A stretch of 64,000 nucleotides of DNA from Microvirga sp. SRT01 (GCA_018139225.1 JAGSNX010000001.1:992001-1056000); one strand, 5' to 3'; shown: positions 36,917-49,307, numbered from the stretch's first letter. Made by a program: numbers and translations. The notes: generated by a model from the letters alone, not told the origin.

Positions 36917-37535
36917 TGAAGCGCGCCTCCAGCTTCTCGACCGCGGCGCGCGTGAGCACCAGCGTGTCTGCCTTGATGATGTCGTAGACGTTGGCGCCGG
37001 CTGCCGGCAGCACGTCCACTTCGTGAAGGTTGCCGGCGGCGAGTGCGAAGCTCGTCTCGACGGCGTCGCCGTCGATGACCAGCGCGCGCTTGCCCCAACC
37101 GAGCTTCGCGAGATCGCCCTTCAGCGTCTTGGTCTTGTTACCCTCGACCGAGAGGCTGTCCATGACGAACAGCGAGCCGGCCTTGGCATGGCTCGACAGC
37201 GCCATCTTCAGACCCAGCATCCGCACCTTCTTGTTCAGGCCGGGATTGAAGTCGCGAACGCGGGCGCCGTGAGCCTTACCACCGCCGATGAAGACGGGAG
37301 CGCGGCGATCGCCGTGACGTGCCGTACCGCCACCCTTCTGACGGCCGAACTTCTTGCCGGTGCGCGCGACATCGGCGCGCTCGCGAGTGCCGCGGGCGGT
37401 GCCGCGACGCTTTTCCAACTGCCAGGTGACGACACGGTGCAGGATGTCGGCGCGCGGATCGAGGCCGAAGACCTCGTCGTTGAGCTCGATGTCCTGACCG
37501 TCGGTACCGGCGAAGGACTTGACGGTGACCTTCAC
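36909..37535 (-). CDS. rplD: 50S ribosomal protein L4
   Basis: 208 residues. The tunnel loop has [38 protein letters not shown]. In E. coli L4 also represses the S10 operon; no such leader is verified here. Confidence 0.98.
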   Translation of the reverse strand: MKVTVKSFAGTDGQDIELNDEVFGLDPRADILHRVVTWQLEKRRGTARGTRERADVARTGKKFGRQKGGGTARHGDRRAPVFIGGGKAHGARVRDFNPGLNKKVRMLGLKMALSSHAKAGSLFVMDSLSVEGNKTKTLKGDLAKLGWGKRALVIDGDAVETSFALAAGNLHEVDVLPAAGANVYDIIKADTLVLTRAAVEKLEARFNG

Positions 37536-37538
37536 TTC

Positions 37539-38273
37539 TTAGCCCTCCTGGCCGGTGGATGCTTCCGGCGCGGGTGCGGCGTCAGCGTTGTTGTTGGCGG
37601 CGGTCTTCAGACCGGCGGGCATCGGCGCATCGGCGTGGCGAGCGGTCTTCACCGCGTCCTTCACGAACAGCCAACCACCCTTTGATCCAGGCACGGAGCC
37701 CTTCACGAAGATCAGGCCACGCTCGACGTCGGTCGAGACGATCTCGAGGTTCTGCTGGGTGCGATACTTATCACCCATGTGGCCGGCCATCTTCTTGTTC
37801 TTGAAGACGCGACCCGGATCCTGACGCTGACCGGTCGAACCGAGCGAGCGGTGCGAAACCGAGACACCGTGCGTCGCGCGCAGACCACCGAAGTTCCAGC
37901 GCTTCATGCCGCCGGCGAAGCCCTTACCCTGGGTGCGACCCTGAATGTCGACGAGCTGGCCTGCCACGAAGTGATCCGCCGCAAGCTCGGCACCGACATC
38001 GAGGAGATTGTCCTCGGTCACACGGAACTCGGCGAGAATCGCCTTTGGCTCGACCTCGGCCTTGCCGAAGTGGCCGCGCTGCGGCTTGGCGACGTTCTTG
38101 GCTTTCGCAACGCCAGCACCAAGCTGAACGGCGGTGTAGCCATCGGTATCGGTTTCGCGACGGGAAACGACCTGAAGCCCTTCGAGCTGCAAGACGGTGA
38201 CGGGCACGTGGCGGCCGTCGTCCTGAAACAGGCGGGTCATCCCCAACTTCTTCGCGATCACGCCGGTACGCAT
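37539..38273 (-). CDS. rplC: 50S ribosomal protein L3
   Basis: 244 residues. [31 protein letters not shown] start, [25 protein letters not shown] with the methylatable Gln, and KKMAGHMG. The C-terminal 25 residues ([18 protein letters not shown]) form an acidic/Ala-rich extension. A 257 bp spacer separates it from rpsJ. Confidence 0.98.
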   Translation of the reverse strand: MRTGVIAKKLGMTRLFQDDGRHVPVTVLQLEGLQVVSRRETDTDGYTAVQLGAGVAKAKNVAKPQRGHFGKAEVEPKAILAEFRVTEDNLLDVGAELAADHFVAGQLVDIQGRTQGKGFAGGMKRWNFGGLRATHGVSVSHRSLGSTGQRQDPGRVFKNKKMAGHMGDKYRTQQNLEIVSTDVERGLIFVKGSVPGSKGGWLFVKDAVKTARHADAPMPAGLKTAANNNADAAPAPEASTGQEG

Positions 38274-38530
38274 GATCCATACTCCTCACAGAGGCACCGG
38301 AGGACCATTCCTTCGGTGCGTGCCGGACCCGTCGAAGAAAACCCTCGACGGAATTCCTAACCCGGAAATACGAAGCGAGCCCCCGTCCCGGGCTGGTGTT
38401 CCTGCGCTTTCCCGAACGGGAGGCTGTAGAAACGGACGGGAGACGCTGTCCCGGCAACCGAGGCCGCCGGCGGTATCTCACACATCACCGCTGCGGGACG
38501 ATTCGTCTACCGCAGCGAAGATGCACGCGC
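38274..38530 (-). promoter_or_regulatory. Long structured spacer between rpsJ and rplC
   Basis: These two genes are normally adjacent, yet 257 bp intervene. The spacer has no ORF but several GC-rich dyads, such as GACGGGAG...CTGTCCCGG. It could hold an internal promoter, an attenuator or an RNA leader for rplC-rplD. This is inference from spacing and dyad symmetry only. Confidence 0.35.
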
Positions 38531-38839
38531 TTAGGCGAGCTTGATCTCGACGTCAACGCCTGCTGCGAGGTCAAGCTTCATCAAAGCGTCGACAGTTTGC
38601 GGCGTCGGCTGCACGATGTCGAGCATCCGCTTGTAGGTGCGGACCTCGAACTGCTCACGCGACTTCTTGTCGATGTGCGGGCCACGGTTGACCGTGAACT
38701 TTTCGATGCGCGTCGGAAGCGGAATCGGACCGCGGATAAGCGCGCCGGTGCGGCGGGCCGTGTCGGCGATGTCGCCGGTCGCCTGATCGAGCACGCGATG
38801 GTCGAACGCCTTCAGACGAATGCGGATGTTGCTGTCCAT
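38531..38839 (-). CDS. rpsJ: 30S ribosomal protein S10
   Basis: 102 residues. [22 protein letters not shown] start, the loop [20 protein letters not shown] and [11 protein letters not shown]10 also forms the NusB-S10 antitermination complex. It follows the tuf terminator, so a promoter in 38840-39002 likely starts the S10 operon. Confidence 0.98.
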   Translation of the reverse strand: MDSNIRIRLKAFDHRVLDQATGDIADTARRTGALIRGPIPLPTRIEKFTVNRGPHIDKKSREQFEVRTYKRMLDIVQPTPQTVDALMKLDLAAGVDVEIKLA

Positions 38840-39002
38840 GATCCCTACCGATGCGAAAGAGCGGGGCGTCTCATGCGATCGTGACCGGCCGAACGCCGGA
38901 CGACAGCCGCATGGCCGCCTCTTGCTGGTTGATACGTCGAATATGTCGAGCCGGCGGTGGAACCCGCCATGCCCCGCGAACGGAGCCTCTACTAAAAGCG
39001 AA

Positions 39003-39032
39003 CGGCCGACCCCGGTTGCCCGGGGCCGGCCG
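39003..39032 (-). terminator. Terminator after tuf
   Basis: A 13 bp stem with one A/C mismatch (CGGCCGACCCCGG arms) and loop TTGC/GCAA begins 22 bp after the tuf stop. On the minus strand it is followed by TTCGCTTTT. It separates the str operon from the S10 operon. Confidence 0.8.
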
Positions 39033-39053
39033 CTTGCAAGGCGCTAGCCTATA

Positions 39054-40247
<1,194 letters not shown>

Positions 40248-40375
40248 TTCTTCCTACCTTCTGATTCGAATCCGCTGCCGCATCCGGTGCACCGCGAACG
40301 CGGCCCCATAGCGACTGTTTTCGGGTTGCGCCAGCCCGGCGCGGAACGGGACCCCGCTCCGCGCCCGATCGACGA

Positions 40376-42472
<2,097 letters not shown>

Positions 42473-42569
42473 GATCGTGGTTTCCTTAGCGATGTGGGGA
42501 GCGCAGCTTCCGCCGGCTCCCCACGATATAGGTTACAGGTCTGAGGCTTCCAAGCCTACCAGCGCCGCC

Positions 42570-43040
42570 TTACCAGCGGTAGTGCGAGAAGGCGCGGTTG
42601 GCTTCGGCCATGCGATGCGTGTCTTCGCGCTTCTTGACCGCGTTGCCGCGGTTGTTCGACGCGTCGAGAAGCTCGCCCGACAGCCGTGCCGCCATCGTGT
42701 TCTCGCTGCGCGCCCGGGCAGCGGTGATCAGCCAACGAATCGCCAACGCCTGAGCACGCTCCGGACGAACCTCGACGGGGACCTGATAGGTCGCGCCACC
42801 AACACGGCGCGAACGCACCTCGATGCCCGGCTTGATGTTGTTCAGTGCGTCATGGAACACACCGAGCGGTTCGCGCTTGGCGCGCTGCTCGACCGTCTCC
42901 ATCGCGCCGTACACGATCAGCTCGGCGACGGACTTCTTGCCGTCATACATGACGGAGTTCATGAACTTGGAGAGAACCTCATCACCGTACTTGGGATCCG
43001 GCAGGATGATGCGCTTCTCTGGGCGACGACGACGTGCCAT
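42570..43040 (-). CDS. rpsG: 30S ribosomal protein S7
   Basis: 156 residues. [28 protein letters not shown] start, [27 protein letters not shown] in the middle, [12 protein letters not shown] end. S7 nucleates head assembly. Confidence 0.98.
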   Translation of the reverse strand: MARRRRPEKRIILPDPKYGDEVLSKFMNSVMYDGKKSVAELIVYGAMETVEQRAKREPLGVFHDALNNIKPGIEVRSRRVGGATYQVPVEVRPERAQALAIRWLITAARARSENTMAARLSGELLDASNNRGNAVKKREDTHRMAEANRAFSHYRW

Positions 43041-43100
43041 TTCAAAAACCTTTCTAACTTCAGCCTGATGGTCGAGCCCCCGCGGAGGAGGCCAACCGGC

Positions 43101-43472
43101 TTACTTCGGACGCTTGGCGCCGTACTTGGAGCGGGACTGGCGACGATCCTTGACGCCCTGCGTATCGAGCACGCCGCGCAGGACGTGGTAGCGAACGCCG
43201 GGGAGATCGCGAACGCGGCCGCCGCGGATCAGGACCACCGAGTGCTCCTGAAGATTGTGGCCTTCGCCTGGGATGTAGCTGATGACTTCGCGCTGGTTGG
43301 TCAGGCGAACCTTCGCCACCTTGCGCAGAGCCGAGTTCGGCTTCTTCGGGGTCGTCGTGTAGACGCGGGTGCAGACGCCGCGCTTCTGCGGGTTCTGCTC
43401 CATCGCAGGGACCTTCGACTTGGCCTTCTGCGGGTCGCGGCCCTTGCGGACCAGCTGGTTGATCGTGGGCAT
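43101..43472 (-). CDS. rpsL: 30S ribosomal protein S12
   Basis: 123 residues. [18 protein letters not shown] start, [18 protein letters not shown] with the lysines where streptomycin-resistance mutations occur (wild type here), and [17 protein letters not shown]. The start at 43472 is the family-typical Met; the frame runs four codons further upstream. Confidence 0.98.
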   Translation of the reverse strand: MPTINQLVRKGRDPQKAKSKVPAMEQNPQKRGVCTRVYTTTPKKPNSALRKVAKVRLTNQREVISYIPGEGHNLQEHSVVLIRGGRVRDLPGVRYHVLRGVLDTQGVKDRRQSRSKYGAKRPK

Positions 43473-43727
43473 TGAAGCCTTCACCTCTTGACTGGGTTAC
43501 TTTGCTGGAGCCGTCACAGCACCTAAGAATACAAAAAGGGGCATAGGTGGATTGCACCACCCGGCCCGCGATCCGCATCCAGCAATGTTCAAGCCTCCGC
43601 GGGATGATCCAACGGACGCGGTCGTGCCTATACGCGGGTGCCCCTCAGCGGTCAACGGGACTCTCTTCCCGCGGCGGTGCCCTCGCCAGTGACGAAGCGT
43701 TAACCACATCGGCGCAGAGCCGGGCGC
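43473..43727. other. Divergent spacer upstream of the str operon
   Basis: 255 bp between rpsL and an oppositely transcribed membrane-protein gene. It must hold the str operon promoter. A local AT-rich stretch (AAGAATACAAAAAGGGG, about 43524-43540) is the best region for it. No ORF. Confidence 0.4.
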
Positions 43728-44903
43728 ATGAGCACGCCTATCCTCGCCCCCGACACGCCCACTCCGACGACGGCGTTCGCGCGCCACCTGCCGGTCGCGG
43801 CGGTCGGCATGGCGCTGTACCTGCTGCTGTGGCCGATCATGACCAGCGATGTCGAGGGAAGCTTCACTCCTTGGCTGGAACATATCGCCAGGCTGGGTCC
43901 TGCCCGCGCCTTTTCGGCACCTTTTGGAGATTACGCGCCGCCCTATCTTTACCTGCTGACGCTGGCCTCGCCGCTGGTCGGGATCGTACCGTCCGACACG
44001 ATCGTGAAGTTGGTGTCGCTGAGCGGCACGTTGTTGATGGCCGGGGCGGTCTGGCGGCTGTTGCGCGCCATGAACGCCCCTCATCCCGAACGGCACGCGC
44101 TCTATGCACTGCTCCTGCCCGGCGTGCTGATGAATACTGCGCTGATGGCGCAATGCGATGCGCTCTACGCCGCGCCGACAGTCATGGCAGTCGCTGCCGC
44201 GTGGCAGCATCGGCACCGGTCGATGTTCCTGTGGTGCGGGCTGGCCGTCGCCGTGAAGCTGCAGGCTATCCTGATCGCACCGTTTTTTCTGGCAGTCGCC
44301 ATCCAGCGGCGGATGCCGCTGCACTGGTGGCCGCTCGCTCCGGCCGCTCTCGCGCTGGCCAACCTGCCGGCAGCGCTCGCAGGCTGGCCGGTCGGCGATC
44401 TGGCAATGGTGTATTTTCGGCGGACGACCTTCTACCCCGAATTATCGCGTAACGCGCCGAATATCTGGGCGATCCTCCAGGCCATGCCTGGACTGGACGT
44501 CGTCGTCGCAGCGCGCATCGCCAACATCGCTGCGATCGTGGTTTCGGTCGCGTATGTCTCATGGGTAGTCCGACGCCCGATCGAGGGACGACGGTTGCTC
44601 GCCGCTGCTGCGCTCGCCCCGATGCTGACGGTGGGCCTGCTGCCGCACATGCACGAACGCTTCTTCTACGTGTCCGACGTGCTGATCTTCGTGTGGGCCG
44701 TCGTCGGATCGAGCCGTGATCGCTGGACCGCAGCACTGGTGCAGGCGGGGTCCTTCCTCGGGATCATGGCCTATGGCAACGGCACCGAGCAGCTTGCGAT
44801 GCTCGGCGCTCTTGCAATGTTGGAAGCGACGCGGCAAATAGTCCGCTCACTCGCATCCGAATCCTTGCCTTTTCAGAGGGTGGGGAGATGGGTTGGGGTG
44901 TAG
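43728..44903 (+). CDS. Multi-pass membrane glycosyltransferase-like protein (GT-C type)
   Basis: 391 residues with about nine or ten hydrophobic segments. The first luminal/periplasmic loop has SDVEGSFTPWLEHIARLG and GDYAPPYLYLLTL; a later loop has LLPGVLMNTALMAQCDALYAAP. An acidic residue in the first loop, a 'DYxPxYLY' segment and 'GQxD'-like 'AQCDALY' are features of GT-C polyprenyl-phosphate-mannosyltransferase-like proteins. HMHERFFYVSDVLIF near residue 305 also fits that group. The substrate is unknown. The stop codon overlaps the first two bases of tRNA-Trp. It is divergent from rpsL. Confidence 0.65.
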   Translation: MSTPILAPDTPTPTTAFARHLPVAAVGMALYLLLWPIMTSDVEGSFTPWLEHIARLGPARAFSAPFGDYAPPYLYLLTLASPLVGIVPSDTIVKLVSLSGTLLMAGAVWRLLRAMNAPHPERHALYALLLPGVLMNTALMAQCDALYAAPTVMAVAAAWQHRHRSMFLWCGLAVAVKLQAILIAPFFLAVAIQRRMPLHWWPLAPAALALANLPAALAGWPVGDLAMVYFRRTTFYPELSRNAPNIWAILQAMPGLDVVVAARIANIAAIVVSVAYVSWVVRRPIEGRRLLAAAALAPMLTVGLLPHMHERFFYVSDVLIFVWAVVGSSRDRWTAALVQAGSFLGIMAYGNGTEQLAMLGALAMLEATRQIVRSLASESLPFQRVGRWVGV

Positions 44904-44978
44904 GGGTGTAGCTCAGTTGGTTAGAGCGTCGGTCTCCAAAACCGAAGGCCCTCGGTTCGAGTCCGAGCTCCCCTGCCA
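44902..44978 (+). tRNA. tRNA-Trp (CCA anticodon)
   Basis: 77 bases including an encoded CCA. Acceptor AGGGGTG / CTCCCCT, D stem GCTC/GAGC, anticodon stem TCGGT/ACCGA with loop CTCCAAA (anticodon CCA at 44936-44938), T stem CTCGG/CCGAG with TTCGAGT loop, discriminator G. Acceptor position 6 is T opposite T at 67, a mismatch. It is usually directly upstream of secE in alphaproteobacteria, but here secE lies 2.3 kb away. Confidence 0.97.
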
Positions 44979-44979
44979 T

Positions 44980-45003
44980 TGTCCGGACGGTCGTTCCCGG
45001 ACA
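44980..45003 (+). terminator. Weak hairpin after tRNA-Trp
   Basis: TGTCCGG and CCGGACA are complementary arms with a 10-base loop starting two bases after the tRNA. No T tract follows, so it may be a processing signal or a weak terminator. Confidence 0.35.
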
Positions 45004-45042
45004 GCCATGACGGCCACCGCGATGAGCATGAACCGGACGGTG

Positions 45043-45321
45043 TCAGTCGAGGGTGACGGTGTCGCCCGGCCGCGACGTCGTGAACCGGTGAGCGAGTTCG
45101 CTGCGCAACAGGGGCAGGTTCGACGAGAGCACTTCGGGTCCGGTACGCTGGACCGTGTCGCGCAGTCGTTGCGCCCGCACTAGGCAGCGCACCGTTCCCA
45201 TCTCCGTCACCGCATCGAAGATCAGGTCGGTTCCCGCCCACCGGGCACTTTCAAAATCAGCGTTCCAGTACAACGGTTTAGCGCCCCATTCCGTGCCGTC
45301 ACGGCAGGGGTGGCGCAGCAC
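45043..45321 (-). CDS. Small hypothetical protein
   Basis: A 92-residue ORF on the strand opposite to the tRNA. DFESARWAGTDLIFDAVTEMGTVRCLVRAQRLRD vaguely resembles DUF1488/YrdB, where an aromatic-rich strand is followed by 'V.C.IS...L'. The similarity is only by eye. No RBS or neighbour supports it strongly. Confidence 0.35.
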   Translation of the reverse strand: MLRHPCRDGTEWGAKPLYWNADFESARWAGTDLIFDAVTEMGTVRCLVRAQRLRDTVQRTGPEVLSSNLPLLRSELAHRFTTSRPGDTVTLD

Positions 45322-45394
45322 GGACGACCGCGCAATCGCGATCTGCGGACGCGTTATCCTACGTTTTTGCAGACCCGGCGAACCTAACCTGCCT

Positions 45395-45631
45395 TTAGAT
45401 GAATATGGGGAAATCGGAGCGCGCGATCAGTTCCTGCATGCGGCTCCAGTTCAACCGCCGGTCACTAAGTTCATAGACGATGAAGAGTCGCGGCTGTTCG
45501 GCGGGATCGATCTCCTTCGCCCGCGCCAGCATCTCGCACAGCTGCCCGCGCGCCAGCAGGGTATCGCCCGCCCCGCGCACCGCGTTCATTCGACACAGGC
45601 ACACGCCCGCCCACCAGTCCAGCTTCGGCAT
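45395..45631 (-). CDS. Small hypothetical protein
   Basis: A 78-residue ORF (start MPKLDWWAGVCLCRMNAVRG, end ARSDFPIFI). It has a reasonable amino-acid composition, two cysteines, and a segment AEQPRLFIVYELSDRRLNWSRMQELI with alternating strand and helix character. The upstream part of the same open frame overlaps the NIPSNAP gene antisense and is not coding. No recognised family; may be spurious. Confidence 0.3.
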   Translation of the reverse strand: MPKLDWWAGVCLCRMNAVRGAGDTLLARGQLCEMLARAKEIDPAEQPRLFIVYELSDRRLNWSRMQELIARSDFPIFI

Positions 45632-45862
45632 TCGTTCAATATCAATTCGTTGCGGTTCTTTCCTCTGGTAGGCCGGGCTCCAGGCGGGCGCGACGGGCGA
45701 ACGCCCCCTCACCTGTCCCAGAACGGGACCAGGATGCCTGTCGGTATCCGGCCCGGGCGTCGCGGTCCGCAGCCCCGCCGCCAGAATATCCCTACCGAAC
45801 AAAGCACTGGCGAGGACGCGGCAGACTGTGCCACCACGGCTTGGGTCCAACGGAGTCCACCG

Positions 45863-46372
45863 ATGCGCGCCACCGCCTATGCCTGTTTGTCCTTCGCCTG
45901 CGTCGCGTTCGGCACGATCGCCGCATCCCCATCGGTCGCCGGCGCGAGATCGGCACCCGCGCAGGGTGCTACGCTCGATCCGCGCACCGCGATCTACGAG
46001 TTGCGGACCTATTACGCGGCACCGGGCAAACTCGCGGCGCTCAATACCCGTTTCCGCGAGCATACGCTGGGGCTGTTCGCACGGCACGGCATGACCAATG
46101 TCGCCTACTGGAACGAACAGCCATCCAAGGATTATCCCGATGGTCGCGTCATCTATGTCCTGGCCTATCCGACTCGGGCAGCGCGCGAAGACGCGTGGAA
46201 GGCGTTCGGCAGCGATCCGGAATGGCGCGCGGTCGCGGCCGCGTCGGAGGCGGACGGCAAGCTGGTGGCGAAGGTCGACAGCGTCTTCATGACGATGACA
46301 GACTATTCGCCGGTCCTCACCCTGCCCGCCCCGACCCTGCCGACTCCAACCCTGCCAACCCCGGCGCGATGA
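45863..46372 (+). CDS. NIPSNAP-family secreted protein
   Basis: 169 residues. Signal peptide 1-30 (RATAYACLSFACVAFGTIA). The NIPSNAP ferredoxin-like domain follows: IYELRTYYAAPGKLAALNTRFREHTLGLFARHGM, then VIYVLAYPTRAAREDAWKAF, and WRAV. The last 18 residues are a Pro/Thr/Leu repeat (LPAPTLPTPTLPTPAR). NIPSNAP proteins are dimeric alpha-beta barrels of uncertain catalytic role. GGAG upstream supports the start at 45863. Located between tRNA-Trp and secE. Confidence 0.85.
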   Translation: MRATAYACLSFACVAFGTIAASPSVAGARSAPAQGATLDPRTAIYELRTYYAAPGKLAALNTRFREHTLGLFARHGMTNVAYWNEQPSKDYPDGRVIYVLAYPTRAAREDAWKAFGSDPEWRAVAAASEADGKLVAKVDSVFMTMTDYSPVLTLPAPTLPTPTLPTPAR

Positions 46373-46516
46373 CGCGACCGATCAATCGGTCCGCCTTTCC
46401 TCAAATGCTGCATCGCTCGCCGCGGCGACATCGACCGGTAAAACCAGGTTAACGTTGCGCCCGGTGGCGCTGGGTAGGTTTCCGTTGCCCTAATCAAAGG
46501 GTTACAGGGGACTGCC

Positions 46517-47029
46517 ATGAAAACGACGACTTGGCTTGCTGCCGTAGCAGCCACCAGCCTGATGGCCACGCCGGCCTTCGCCGCCGACTTCTTCCTGACG
46601 GTGGGGCCGGGAACAAGTTCGACCGACTTCGGCAATACCGGCACGGGATCGGGGACCATCTTCGACCGGTACATCTTCACCGTTCCCGATGGTCTGGCGA
46701 ACGGGCTGATCGGATCGATCGCGCTCAACGCGGGCCTCGACGTCGACCTGACCTCGGTCTTCCTCGACGACAAGGCGTTCGACGTGATCCTGACGGACGG
46801 GACGGAATTGCAGACGCTGTCGTGGACCGACCTGACCGCGGGCGAGCACGTCATCACGGTCAACGGCACCTGGGGCACGGCAGGCGGCTCCTATGCCGGC
46901 ACGCTGAACTTCGAGCCGACCGCGGTGCCGGAGCCGGCGTCGTGGGCGTTGATGATCGCGGGCGTCGGCATCGCCGGGGGCACGCTGCGCCGTCGTCGCG
47001 CCGTGCGGACCACCGTGCGGTTCGCCTGA
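46517..47029 (+). CDS. PEPxxWA-CTERM exported protein (FxDxF-like)
   Basis: 170 residues. Signal peptide 1-23 (ending AFAA), beta-rich central domain with IFDRYIFTVP resembling the FxDxF PEP-CTERM subfamily, and the sorting signal VPEPASWA (137-144), hydrophobic helix, RRRRAVRTTVRFA. It should be processed by an exosortase not encoded here. A good terminator follows. The C-terminus matches that of the 3701-4288 protein (VRFA versus VRYA), suggesting the same sorting machinery. Confidence 0.88.
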   Translation: MKTTTWLAAVAATSLMATPAFAADFFLTVGPGTSSTDFGNTGTGSGTIFDRYIFTVPDGLANGLIGSIALNAGLDVDLTSVFLDDKAFDVILTDGTELQTLSWTDLTAGEHVITVNGTWGTAGGSYAGTLNFEPTAVPEPASWALMIAGVGIAGGTLRRRRAVRTTVRFA

Positions 47030-47077
47030 CCGACCTACCGGGTCCGCCCGGTCGGACGGCCGGCAGCGGGCGAACGG

Positions 47078-47108
47078 AAGGCCGCCGATCCACGGATCGG
47101 CGGCCTTT
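47078..47108 (+). terminator. Rho-independent terminator after the PEP-CTERM gene
   Basis: A perfect 13 bp stem (AAGGCCGCCGATC, loop CACG, GATCGGCGGCCTT) followed by T. It isolates secE from the PEP-CTERM gene upstream. Confidence 0.88.
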
Positions 47109-47292
47109 GCGCGTTCGCCGCCACGGCGGGTGCGTTGCCCGGCCTTGCCTTCGATGCCTCACGCGGTTATCTGCACATCCCATCCGACAGCGAGGATGTG
47201 CGCGCGCCGGTTCCTCCAGGTGGGGAAGCGGTGGCGGGTTCATGTCCCGCGATCGGTCGTTCATCACGAACGAACACACAGGAAAACCAGAC

Positions 47293-47490
47293 GTGGCGAA
47301 GACGACCCCCATCGAATTCATCAACCAGGTCCAGGCCGAACGTAAGAAGATCACGTGGCCGACGTGGAAGGAAACGTGGATGACCGGCCTGATGGTCGTC
47401 ATCATGACCACGATCCTCGCGCTGTTCTTCCTGGGGGTGGATTCGTTCTTCAACGCGGTGGTTTCCGCGCTTCTCAAGCTCGCGCAGTAA
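47293..47490 (+). CDS. secE: Preprotein translocase subunit SecE
   Basis: A 65-residue SecE with GTG start. PIEFINQVQAERKKITWPTWKET is the conserved amphipathic helix contacting SecY, and residues about 29-60 form the single membrane helix. The GTG at 47293 is preferred because AGGAAA lies upstream and the length matches the short alphaproteobacterial SecE; an ATG 22 codons earlier is possible. It is followed 8 bp later by nusG, as usual. Confidence 0.92.
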   Translation: MAKTTPIEFINQVQAERKKITWPTWKETWMTGLMVVIMTTILALFFLGVDSFFNAVVSALLKLAQ

Positions 47491-47498
47491 GGACTGGC

Positions 47499-48035
47499 AT
47501 GGCCCGCTGGTATATCATCCACGCCTATTCTGGTTTCGAGGGCAAGGTCCGCGATTCGATCATGGCGGAGGCGACCCGGATGGGTCTCGACCGGCTGGTC
47601 GAGCAGATCGAGGTCCCGACCGAAACCGTGACCGAAGCCCGTCGCGGCAAGAAGATCGCGGTCGAGCGCAAGTTCATGCCCGGTTACGTGCTGGCGAAGC
47701 TCGACATGAACGATCAGGTCTACCACCTGGTCAAGAACACGCCGAAGGTGACCGGCTTCCTGGGCGCGATGGGCAAGCCGCAGGCGATCAGCGAGGCCGA
47801 GGCCGCGCGGATGCTCCAGTCGAAGGAAGAGGCCGCCGCCGCCCCGAAGACCAAGGTCAAGGTCGATTACGAGATCGGCGACGCGGTCAAGGTGCTGGAA
47901 GGCCCCTTCGCCAGCTTCAACGGCACTGTCGAGGGTCTCGATTTCGACAAGTCCAAGGTCAAGGTGTCGGTGTCGATCTTCGGTCGCGCCACGCCGGTGG
48001 AACTGGACTTCGAGCAGGTCGAACGCTCGAAGTAG
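47499..48035 (+). CDS. nusG: Transcription termination/antitermination protein NusG
   Basis: 178 residues. MARWYIIHAYSGFEGKVRDSI is the NGN start, KFMPGYVLAKLDMNDQVYHLVKNTPKVTGFLG the RNA-polymerase contact, and IGDAVKVLEGPFASFNGTVEGLD the KOW domain that binds Rho or S10. NusG couples transcription and translation. A terminator follows directly, so the usual read-through into rplK does not occur. Confidence 0.98.
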   Translation: MARWYIIHAYSGFEGKVRDSIMAEATRMGLDRLVEQIEVPTETVTEARRGKKIAVERKFMPGYVLAKLDMNDQVYHLVKNTPKVTGFLGAMGKPQAISEAEAARMLQSKEEAAAAPKTKVKVDYEIGDAVKVLEGPFASFNGTVEGLDFDKSKVKVSVSIFGRATPVELDFEQVERSK

Positions 48036-48401
48036 TTTTCGGTTTTTTGGTGGTGATGCGGGAAGCCGGTGCGGGAGCGCCGGCTTTTTGCGTTTGCGGG
48101 GGTGCGGGGTGGGTTTTCGTTGGTTCGGACGGTAGTCCGCTGGACCGGGCTCATGAGGGCGGGTCAGCGGCGGCTGCGGGCAACATTACCGCTGTAGCGG
48201 GATGAAAACGTTCGGACGTCCGTAACTGGTAGAAATCGGACATTCTCTCACCGAGTGGATTCGTGCGGCAACCGGCAGATGGTCACCTTCGCGCCCTTGG
48301 TACACTCGTCGAACGCAGCCTCGTTGCGTGATCCTCTGGTTCCGCGTACCCGTCATCTCAGGGTTAGGGACATTGGCGTTCGAGCGGTGTAGTCGCCGAT
48401 C
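48036..48401. other. Post-nusG spacer
   Basis: 366 bp with the nusG terminator at its start. The rest is lower in GC than the flanks and has no convincing ORF. It appears to be the left edge of the inserted nusG-rplK block. Confidence 0.4.
48063..48089 (+). terminator. Rho-independent terminator after nusG
   Basis: A 10 bp stem with one G-T pair (AAGCCGGTGC, loop GGGA, GCGCCGGCTT) followed by TTT. It starts 27 bp after the nusG stop. Confidence 0.9.
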
Positions 48402-49307
48402 ATGTCAGTCTCGCCTCCTCAAGAACGCGCCCAGGTACTTGACTTTTTCCTTGCGGAAGGCCGGGCGATCCTTGCTGCCCAGACACGCGCGCTCGATGCA
48501 GTAATTCATGACATGTCAATGCTGGATCCTGATCAAGAACGGCTTGAGCTGCGGATTCCATTGCTGATGCTGCAGGCGGTTGGCGTGTCCATCCACAGCG
48601 TACTGGCTTTAACGACGACGCGCAGTATGGCTATTCGGGACTGCTTTGGCATCAGCAGATCTGCGGTTGAGACAGCAGTTAATGAAGCGTTTATTTGCGT
48701 GACGGGTGTCGACGAGGCCCGCCGTTCCGACCGGTACATGCGTCAGAAACGTTGGCGCGACCTCAATAGAGAGGGAACGATCGGTGATCTTCGCATCTCC
48801 ACGTCCCGTGACATTAAGCAAACGGTCGCGGATTTTCCTGGACTCCAAGAAGCACTAGATGAATTCACCGACCGGAAGGGGCGGGAAAAGCGTAGTTGGA
48901 CCTCGTTGTCGATCGAGGAACGTATCGCGGCCATCCTCAAGGTTAATCATAAAGCTGCCATTGCCTTTGGATCAGCCCTGTTCGGTATTTATCGTCCCGC
49001 ATCCGAACTTCTTCACGGCAGCTATTATGGGGTCAACTTTTTTTGGCAGGGAAGCCGCGCTAAACCTGCTAAGATGAGGGAGGAATTTGACGAACTGTGG
49101 TCGGCTGATCACTTTGCCACTCTCCTGTCATGCTTATTCTTCTGCGTGACGGGTGCAATCGAGACGGTAGCGGCAGTCTGGTCGTTGCCCCACCACCTGA
49201 GATCACAGTCCGAATTGGTACAACGCCTCGGCCAGCTTCTCGACGTCATGCACGATACCGATCCTGATCCGGATGATGGGGACAAATTTGCTGCCCGCCC
49301 CCGATAG
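48402..49307 (+). CDS. Unknown helical protein, DUF5677-like, probably acquired
   Basis: 301 residues, mostly helical. RSAVETAVNEAFICVTGVDEARRSDRYMRQKRW and HKAAIAFGSALFGIYRPASELLHGSYYGVNFFW carry the paired 'R..vE...n..yl' and 'y...s...H' features seen in the DUF5677 group, though I could not align it. No signal peptide. Codon third positions are clearly richer in A/T than the surrounding genes, and the gene lies alone between nusG's terminator and a MITE-like element. This suggests horizontal acquisition. Function unknown; such proteins often occur in mobile or defence contexts. Confidence 0.6.
   Translation: MSVSPPQERAQVLDFFLAEGRAILAAQTRALDAVIHDMSMLDPDQERLELRIPLLMLQAVGVSIHSVLALTTTRSMAIRDCFGISRSAVETAVNEAFICVTGVDEARRSDRYMRQKRWRDLNREGTIGDLRISTSRDIKQTVADFPGLQEALDEFTDRKGREKRSWTSLSIEERIAAILKVNHKAAIAFGSALFGIYRPASELLHGSYYGVNFFWQGSRAKPAKMREEFDELWSADHFATLLSCLFFCVTGAIETVAAVWSLPHHLRSQSELVQRLGQLLDVMHDTDPDPDDGDKFAARPR

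Noticed and set aside
47229..47292. Longer SecE starting at an upstream ATG
   Set aside because: Residues before the GTG at 47293 are not SecE-like, and the GTG has a better-placed purine-rich RBS.
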